Of a stretch of 64,000 nt of DNA, positions 57,110-64,000 are shown piece after piece (positions within the stretch are counted from its first letter, which is position 1; the number at the start of each line of letters is the position of its first letter). This DNA is from Halichoerus grypus (taxonomy: Eukaryota > Chordata > Mammalia > Carnivora > Phocidae). The notes beneath the pieces are model-generated. The model was not told the DNA's origin and did not search any database. It worked only from the letters and a program-made list of their open reading frames with translations. Made by a program: the position numbers and the translations under genes. The stretch is taken from the NCBI RefSeq assembly GCF_964656455.1, contig NC_135726.1:29107930-29171929 (forward strand). Reading direction: 5' to 3'.

Positions 57110-57260
57110 AAATCTATTTTGTGCATATTTCCATACGAACACGCTGGACCAAATCGTTATGCAAATGACTATGTGCTGTCTGACAGTAATGTTATTAAAC
57201 CTGGAATTTCAAAGAATACCAAAAATGTAATAATGTATACCTTAGCATGAAATAATCAAG
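57110..57260. promoter_or_regulatory. Candidate regulatory block with octamer motif
   Basis: A repeat-free block holds a perfect POU octamer 'atgcaaat' at 57159-57166, followed by 'taatgttattaaacctgg' near 57187. This suggests but does not show regulatory use. Confidence 0.25.
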
Positions 57261-57899
57261 AAAACTTCTTTTGCCAAAGTATTACATACTGATTTACCCT
57301 AAATAAACAGCATGTTTTATATATTTGTTATGATTATACCACCCATATAATGTTTAGGACACAGCTGTGATACACACCCACACCCACCCCCCCCCCCACA
57401 CACACACACATTTACCATATTTAAAACCAAATGAAGTGAATCTCTGTATTTAAAAAGGGTTAGACCGGCCTTAGTTTTAGTTTTTGAATGCTAATATCAA
57501 TCTTTAAATGTACTCTCTATAAAAAACTAGTGAAACATCCTCAGCTGAAGTCAATTTGGAAATAGAAAAATTTGTATAAATATAAAAACAAATCTCTAGT
57601 ATTAAAGACACAAACAACTCCCGGAGAGCCGAGATTCCTAGGAAACGGTGCTATAAATAGTTTGACATTACTACACAATCTTCTCTGCATATCTCGTAAT
57701 AGAAACTGCTACGGGTGATTGAAGAAATAAGCAACTTTGACATTTCTGGATGTAACTTGAGGAGATTATTTCATCATAAAGGATTGGTACAGAATATACT
57801 AACCAACAACTCAATATCAAAACTCTCCTTGCAACTCTAAAACAGTGCAGAATGACATTTAAGATAATCCATTTATCACCATCCAATACAGGCTGCTTG
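57261..57899. other. Unique sequence with a C/CA-rich microsatellite
   Basis: A (CACACC)n/C-run/(CA)n tract lies at about 57373-57411. The rest is AT-rich and unassigned. Confidence 0.5.
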
Positions 57900-58265
57900 T
57901 TCGCAAAATGTCAGTGACAAGGCTGGAGCATTCCCATCCCTAGGCAGCGAGTGCGTGTGACAAGGAATCTTTAATATAGCATCAGCTTCATTTCCTTATA
58001 TGCTACTGCCATACCTTGGACTTCGGCTCCCAGAGTTTTTGCAATTTATATGAGCAGCTATACAAATGAACCGCCTTCGCTTTTTGTCACACACCACAGA
58101 GAGACATTCCCCTCCAAGGATAATGAAAAGTCTGCATGTTCATTTGCAGGCGCGCAATTTACTCCCGGTGAACTGCTGACGTTTTTATCAGCCATCCTTG
58201 AAAAGCTCAGTGTTTCAATGTTCAACAGTGGTAATTCTAAAAATGTAATTAGTTCTTTAAAATAA
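57900..58265. promoter_or_regulatory. Candidate conserved non-coding block
   Basis: A repeat-free block contains 'ttgcaatttatatgagcagc' near 58039, an isolated CpG-containing 'caggcgcgcaatttactccc' near 58147 and 'aatgtaattagttc' near 58242. The plus frame here (58050-58265) has no known domain. The call is based on texture alone. Confidence 0.25.
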
Positions 58266-58289
58266 CAATAATAAAGGTAATAAGGACTT

Positions 58290-58430
58290 GTGTTTATATG
58301 CTATTTATTTATATTTCAAAGTGGTTTTGTATATGGTACCTCATGCTTCTCACCAGATCCCTATAAAGATTAGTTATGAATGATTAATATTTTATAGGTG
58401 AAGAAAATGGAGAGGTAAGCAAGTTTTTGT
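58290..58430 (-). repeat. MIR-like SINE fragment, minus strand
   Basis: The stretch 'tttcaaagtggttttgtata', 'tggtacctcatgcttctcac' and 'attttataggtgaagaaaat', then 'ggagaggtaagcaagt', follows the reverse complement of the MIR core. It is very diverged. Confidence 0.5.
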
Positions 58431-58594
58431 TGTTGTTGTCCAACGCCTCCTTGCAAGCCGGAATCATTCAATGCTGGAGCTGAAATGATCCTCAGGAGAG
58501 AATTAAGAAGCCCCCAGTTTGGAGAGCACAAAATGGTGTTCCATTTGACCCAAGAGGGCCCACAAATCTACATATCTTGAGATTTTAGAAAAAT

Positions 58595-58672
58595 ATCCAA
58601 ATTTCTGGCTTTTCTTGAAACCGTAGCCACACTGGGCCCACATCCTGCAGAGAAGCAATTGGCCAGAGCTCA
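58595..58672 (+). repeat. Unnamed dispersed repeat, copy 2
   Basis: It shares 'atttctggctt', then 'tgggcccacat' and 'attggccagag', in order with the copy at 49155-49253. It lacks the A-tract that interrupts copy 1. Confidence 0.6.
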
Positions 58673-58719
58673 TCAATTAAATAAAGTATGTGCGCCCCAA
58701 TTCACCACCCCATGCATTT

Positions 58720-58905
58720 TGCTCCTTGTACATGTGTTTGGCATACAGTAAAACACACAGATCTTCAGTGTAAGTTCAGGGAGTTCTGAAAAAGGTATAC
58801 ATGCCTACACGCAACCGTCACCCAATCAAGAGACACATTGCCGCCGCCATCCTCAAAGTTCTCTCATGTTCCTTTCCGATTACTACCCCTCTGCCCTTCT
58901 TTTCC
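58720..58905 (-). repeat. Old L1 3' fragment, minus strand
   Basis: The stretch 'aaaggtatacatgcctacac', 'gcaaccgtcacccaatcaag', 'agacacattg' and 'gttctctcatgttcctttcc' is the reverse complement of the 3' region of old L1 elements ('acatatgtatacacccgtga', 'aaccatcaccacaatcaaga'). Confidence 0.6.
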
Positions 58906-58939
58906 TTCTTACTCATCTTTGTTGCCTGCATTTGAATTT

Positions 58940-59050
58940 GAAATTCCTCTTCAGGTTATAAACAGGGAAGCTGAACCCTAGGGAGAGGCAGAGCCAGAAG
59001 TACAAGCAAGGGTTCCAAACTTCTGGTCTCTAACACCATCCTTAAAACTA
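58940..59050 (-). repeat. MIR-family SINE fragment, minus strand
   Basis: The stretch 'aaacagggaagctgaaccct', then 'agaggcagagccagaag' and 'ttccaaacttctggtctcta' resembles the reverse complement of the MIR/MIR3 5' half. It is short and diverged. Confidence 0.4.
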
Positions 59051-60009
59051 AGCCTTTTCGACCTGTTGCCCCAGGGCTGACCTGAAAGAAAATGCCAGGA
59101 TAGCAGTATCATCATCATCATCATCATCATCATCACAGGCGTTTAATAAGAGATACCAGGATAGGTGGACAATTAAGGCTGTTCCTTCACTCCACGTCGA
59201 TCAGATTGGGAAGTAGCAATTAAGGAGCAAACTGGAAGAAGTTTAGACAGAGACTTTTCCGGGACTGTAACTGTGACCTAGATTTGATCAAATGTACTCC
59301 CCGCAGAGGAGGTGGGACTCTTCCATCCCCACCAAAGGGAGAGCATCTGGGGTCAGCCTCCTGCCGTGCCGCCTCGCCACCATTAAACTCTGAAATGGCA
59401 GGAGCCCAGCGGCAAAAAATAACCTCTGCTCTCTGTGCCAGGCCACCTGCTTCTCGTCTAGGGCTGATGATCTTTGTTTAGGAGGCTAAGTGCCATATGG
59501 GATCCTGGATCCTTATTTGAAAAAAAAAAAAAAAAAAGATATGTATGAAATTAAGCCTGAATGCATTTCTGTGTGGATCTGACTCCATGCCATACTTTCT
59601 CTATTAACCACCTTGGTTAACTGAGTTCCCACCGGAGGGTAAGGTGTAAGGAGAAAGTGAAATAAGGTCTACTCCCCCATTTATATTTAAGAGATCACAA
59701 TATCCTCGGAGCCAAAGCCAAGTGCATATGCATACTGGTATCTCCACTACCCCACTACGAGAATCTCCCTGGACTTTCTGTGCACACCAAGGAGTAAAAC
59801 TCCTACTTACTTCCTAAGAGTTCACACCTCCTTCCCAGAAATAAAAGGCTCCAAGGGGCAGATGCACCTGGAAGGCAGAGCTGACTTCCCATGCAGGATG
59901 CACACCCCCCTTGGGGACCACGGGCTTTTTTTCCACCAAGATGAGAGTCTGTAGCCAATGAGGAAATGTGATAGCTGGAAGTAATCAATGAAAATAACCT
60001 GGTGCAGCA
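59051..60009. other. Unique sequence with an ATC microsatellite
   Basis: A perfect (ATC)n run lies at 59108-59135 and an A17-18 tract at about 59520-59537. Frames at 59284-59481 plus and 59803-60051 minus have no known domain. Confidence 0.5.
59108..59135. repeat. (ATC)n trinucleotide microsatellite
   Basis: Nine uninterrupted ATC units. It is a likely polymorphic locus. Confidence 0.95.
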
Positions 60010-60450
60010 CCTACATTTTATGAGCGAAGAAGCGGAGGGCCAGAGAGGCACGCACTAGTTAATAACTACAATTTATTACATGTCCTGGATTTCGATACTC
60101 AGTGCATCTTAAGGTGCACATGACATCGTTTTAGTTCCAGGCCATCCCTGGGAGGTAAAGCAAAGCGGCTCTATTTTGCTGGTTGAGGAACAAAAAACTC
60201 CCTTTAGTTCAGAAGAAGGAAGTATGCTGCCATCTTGCTGAGTTTCCTCCCCTCTATGGGTGTAATAACACTTCCTATCTAAGAGATTCAATACAAAGAT
60301 TCAATAATATATCAAGAATGCTAAGAAGTATTTCGGCACTCGTTAAGTTCTTGTTGTTGTGCTATCGTTAAACAAAGGGAAGAGCCAATAATAGAACCCC
60401 TGTGTCCGTATTACTGGCTCATGCCCTTTCTGTTAGACCATGCTATAAGA
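60010..60450 (-). repeat. MIR-family SINE pieces, minus strand
   Basis: The stretch 'cattttatgagcgaagaagc' and 'ggagggccagagaggcacgc' near 60015-60054, and 'ccaataatagaacccctgtg' with 'gctcatgccctttctgttag' and 'accatgct' near 60385-60445, match the reverse complement of MIR/MIR3 blocks. The middle is not clearly MIR. Two fragments or one interrupted copy are possible. Confidence 0.45.
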
Positions 60451-61009
60451 AACTCAGATTATAGATCATCTACACTGTAACGAGAACATGCACCAGGCAG
60501 AGTGGGGAAGGAGGGACGGGGCGGGGGAGGGGTTTGGAGGCAGTGGACAAAAACCACCTAAGACATGGAGATTAGCTGTTATAAAGAAATGGCATCAGGT
60601 AATCATCATCCAAATTTGTGACTGCATTTCACAGAACGGTGCGGATGGGATTTTATTAGATGGCTCTGCCAAAAACATACTGGCAGAGACAGCCCTGAGC
60701 TTGTGGTTCACCAGACACACAAGAGCCCCTCTTCAGGAAGGGGATCCTGCTTGGGCCCTGGCCCAACTCCAAGTTAATGCACAGTTAAAAGCAGCAGCAG
60801 CAGCAGTGCTGAGACAGGGGGTCCCCTGGAGGAGGGCCTTGCCAAGGAGGCTCTTCCTGAATTACTTATCAATTGTTAACAGAGGGAACTTGAAAAAAAA
60901 AATACACACATAAAAAGCAAACAAAACCTCGACAAAATTTGGCTTCAGTGAATACAGACGTTCTATGAATACATACAATTAGTCAACAGATTTATGGGAA
61001 AATCTCAAA
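60451..61009. other. Unique sequence, no gene seen
   Basis: It contains a short (AGC)n run at about 60794-60808. A 141-codon plus frame at 60488-60913 shows no recognisable domain, and its alanine run comes from the AGC repeat. Confidence 0.5.
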
Positions 61010-61550
61010 TATATGTAAATTCAAAGAAAGTGGAAGTCCCATTTTCACCTACCAATGGGGAGGGGGGTTCTGTATAAGATAATAATGCTGGCAAGGTTAT
61101 GCTGAAAGCCTGTATGTTCCTATTTTGCTGATAGTAGTATAAACTGGTACAACACCCTTGGAAAGCTATCTGGCAATATATACCGAAAGCCATAAAAACA
61201 CACTTGTCTTTTGACTTAGCCATCCTTTGGAGTCCAAGGAAATAATCCAAAACAAGGAAAAGTGGCACGAGCAAATAGGTAATTGCAACACTACATACCA
61301 TGCTGTCAAGTCAAAAGCAACTTAAATGTTCAACAACAGGGGAATGATTCTGCATAATTGGCATACATTTCCTTGGTAGACTACGCTGTGGCCGTTATAA
61401 ATTCTGTAAGGAAACTGCCTATAATGGGAGGTGAAAAACGCAGGGTCCTAGGGTTACAACTATTTTAAAGCATGCATATAAAATGCGTAGGCAGTAGACA
61501 AAGACTCAAAGGCAAATGCCCCAAAATATTAATCGTCGTTTGAGGCTGTC
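61010..61550 (+). repeat. HAL1/L1-type LINE 3' region, plus strand
   Basis: The order is 'gtagtataaactggtacaac', 'cttggaaagctatctggcaa', 'caaggaaataatccaaaaca', 'taaatgttcaacaacagggg', 'aatgattctgc' and 'aggcaaatgccccaaaatat'. These match the last part and the 3' end of old L1/HAL1 elements. No open frame is retained. Confidence 0.75.
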
Positions 61551-63479
61551 TCCTTCTAGGTTTAGAAAAAGGTTTCCCCATCGTCAGCTTGTTATAGGAA
61601 CACCCCCGCTTTGGTACTGGCCCTGCACCGTGTGTGTGTGTGCAAACCGGGAGCCCACAAGGCACACCCTTCCCACACGTGAGCTTTCTCCGGCTTGCAC
61701 TACTTGAAAACAGCGGAACGCCTGCCAGCATTGAAAACGCCCGAAGCTTCACGTCCACAGCTTCTACTGAAGAATCGCAGGATTTCTCCCAGCCCCACGA
61801 AGCAGCGACTGGCTGCAGGTGAAAAGCCACAGCCCTTGGAGACAGTGTAGACACTGGCCTGTGTGTCACGGCCGCCACTACACCCACTGGCTTTCCACCT
61901 GCACCCACTTCACTCTCATCTGTGTGAACACGAGGGGGAAAAAGAATGGATGATGGAGAATTACATCTAATGTGATTCCTCTTTGAAAGGTGGATCACTG
62001 CATATTGAACTTGACCTTCGGTTTGGACTATTCCATCATCAGAATATCATGGGCCAATCCACTAGTCTCCTCACTCCAGCACAGCCGATTCCAGGCCTTT
62101 CCCACCAACAAAAGGACAGTGGGGTCCCTCTCGTCTCCTCTGCCCTGGAAGTGGCCTTCAGTCAACAGTCTCTGCTGGTGTGATCTTTCCTTGAAGCGAG
62201 GCCCTCACAAGGCCCTGGCCACCCTCCTTCTCCATGCCTGACAGGACCAGGCTGTTAGACAGTAATTCAGAGCCACGTTACCCTTGCCACTTTTCCATAT
62301 TACAAATCTAAGCCATTTTCTGGGCTTCTTGAGACAGAGATCCAGGAGGTTAAGGGAGGTGCTTTCTCTCCCCTGTACGTCTTCTATGATCTGACAGAAC
62401 TCTGGCTCGGTTTGCTGTGGGCAGATGTTTGCATTATTCTTTTCCCTGGGGCTGAGGGTATAGGAACAGAGACTCCGTAGTAGCAAAGTGGAGAGGTGGC
62501 ACTGGAGGACAGGAGGGCCGTCGTATCTGCCCCAGAAAGACACAGTGGATGAGCCTGGGAACTTGCCATTTGTAAATCTCCACCAAAAAAGTCACAAGTC
62601 ACCATTAGCACTGTACATTACGTTCATTCGCATACACCTCTACGAAAGGCAACAATCTCAGTAGTTGAATTAACTAGAAAACCAGCAAAAAACCAAAGTA
62701 CTTCCCTATTCTACACATCTGATCTCTAGTGAAGGCTGAATGAACGATGCTGGGCCGTGGACCTTCAGCGAACACCAGAACTCCAGGCAAAAGTGTCCTT
62801 AACTGTTTCCTAAAGCTTGCAAAACTGTTCTTCAGGCAAGAGAGAAGATTTATTTCACATAAAGGACAAATGCTGTCCTTTAATTAACAACATCTATCTC
62901 TGGGACAAGCACATCAGGTATACAATACAGAAGATTCTTTTAATATAAAGGACAGATGGCAACTCCACTCCTGGGACTCTCAAGGCTGCCCCAGAAAAAC
63001 ACACAATTTTAAAAGGCTTTGAGAATCCTCTAAGGAGAGCCAGTCAAGAGACAAGAATGCTTCACTGCCCCATTTACAAAGTAAACCAGAAAGTGTCTCA
63101 GAACCATCCAGAACCACTTGAAGAAGAGCCGGGTAAAGCCGAGGGAGGGAAATATTAATGTGTGCCTGGCAGTTAAGTTGCATCTCGAAAGTTTCCTTTC
63201 CTCTCAGGCTGAATGGCACTGGATGAAAAGGAGTTTTAATGTGAAGTCTTGACTAACACATGGGGCTACTCGATCACATAACAACAGGGCAAAGCAAAAC
63301 TTTCCAACATCCTCTTTATGCTAATACCGAAAAAAAAAAAAAAAAAAAAAGTCCAACCAGCTGGGCACCAGGTTTGCTTGGTAAAGGGAGGATGGGATGA
63401 AGTCCACAGCTTGAGTGGAATGTCTGTCCTTTTATGGTTCTCATTAATCTGACTCAACACACACATGTGTTGGTACAAG
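61551..63479. other. Unique sequence, no gene seen
   Basis: It includes the longest open frame of the window (177 codons, minus, 61465-61998). That frame starts inside the LINE-adjacent region, shows no recognisable domain and is opposed by plus-strand frames, so it is not called a gene. A 21-A run lies at 63330-63350. Confidence 0.5.
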
Positions 63480-64000
63480 ATTCCTACAGCATGTGTTATA
63501 CCAGCCTAACTGGGTGCTAACATTATAAACCACACATCAACACTTCTTGCCCAAGTGTTAATGTCTATTAATGTCTTGCTGGGGAAAAGGCTTTTAGAGC
63601 CAGCCCAGAGCCACAATTCAAGACTGACTGCCACAAGTTCTAGTCTTGGTGTGCTGATTTTAGGTGGCCTATTTAATTAAGAGAATTTCTAAAGGAGGGG
63701 GAGGGAGGGTATCGTGGTGTCATACTTGGTTTCTCGATCTCAAATTGCAGAGGTGATCTTCACACACGAAGCTCAAATGGCCACATAAACCTGAAGGAAT
63801 TTAGGGTTGAGGACTCAGCCATGTGGAATTTGGCTACTGATACCCCAGATACCAAATTAGGCGGTTTCCACTGCTGCACTGTGATGTTTCATAACACAGT
63901 GATAGAGGGACGAAAAGGGCTTGCCAGTGTCATAGTGAGTCTGCTTGTCTGCACATTTTCTAGATGGCCTATGAAGTGGGGAACATTTTTCTCCAACCGT
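63480..64000. other. Unique sequence, conserved-looking in part; no gene seen
   Basis: The part at 63480-63700 is repeat-free and has 'gcctatttaattaagagaat' near 63667. It could be regulatory. The remainder is unremarkable. Confidence 0.4.

Noticed and set aside
58135..58165. Possible splice acceptor 'tttgcag' before an open frame
   Set aside because: No matching donor, domain or conserved frame is visible, and such strings are common.
60488..60913. 141-codon plus-strand open frame
   Set aside because: Its low-complexity alanine part comes from an AGC repeat and no domain or splice context is seen.
61465..61998. Longest open frame (177 codons, minus strand)
   Set aside because: It has no recognisable domain, overlaps the end of a LINE fragment, is opposed by plus-strand frames, and a frame of this length is expected by chance in 64 kb.
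1..64000. CRISPR arrays, bacterial operons, insertion sequences, prokaryotic origins
   Set aside because: No regularly spaced identical repeats and no bacterial gene organisation. The repeats are all eukaryotic retroposons, transposons or microsatellites.

Overview
The window looks like non-coding nuclear DNA from a carnivoran mammal. The best evidence is ten copies of the carnivore-specific tRNA-derived SINE (CAN SINE, SINEC family). Their heads read 'gcgcctgggtggctcag' and their bodies 'gggatcgagccccg'. The copies lack the dog-type head and the cat-type body that I know, so the form is closer to the arctoid Caniformia (bears, seals, mustelids). That placement is inference. The background is a normal mammalian mix of MIR, L2, old L1/HAL1, MLT1-type LTRs and DNA-transposon fossils.

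I found no protein-coding exon, RNA gene, CRISPR array or prokaryote-style operon. All open frames are short (at most 177 codons), start at arbitrary ATGs, show no family motif I recognise, and often run across repeats or on both strands. The window is best read as intergenic DNA or the inside of a large intron.

Layout: 1-15 kb holds an L2, two CAN SINEs with clear target duplications, mostly unique DNA with two clusters of homeodomain- and GATA-like sites, then an MLT1-type LTR and a third SINE. 15-24 kb holds MIR and HAL1/L1 pieces, unique AT-rich blocks, an MLT1-type LTR, a MER2-type Tigger transposon with both TA flanks and a SINE nested in its end, and two MIRs in tandem. 24-38 kb holds one CAN SINE, L2/MIR fragments, a MIR split by an unclassified 271-bp block, an antisense L1 3' end, an LTR-like element and two small hAT-like elements. 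38-52 kb holds two SINEs, several L2 and MIR copies and long unique stretches. 52-64 kb holds an old L1/HAL1 carrying two nested SINEs, a 1.7-kb decayed L1 ORF2/3' region, and more MIR/L1 remnants.

No genes act together here. Possible function rests on unique AT-rich blocks (near 10.2, 11.5, 16.6-17.1, 18.3, 21.9, 25.5, 41.3, 43.3, 48.6, 57.2 and 58.0 kb) that resemble conserved non-coding elements. They carry clustered homeodomain, GATA, TEAD or octamer cores and a few exact palindromes. Their conservation cannot be tested from one sequence. All repeat names come from remembered consensus features, not from a database search, and boundaries are approximate unless a target duplication is given.
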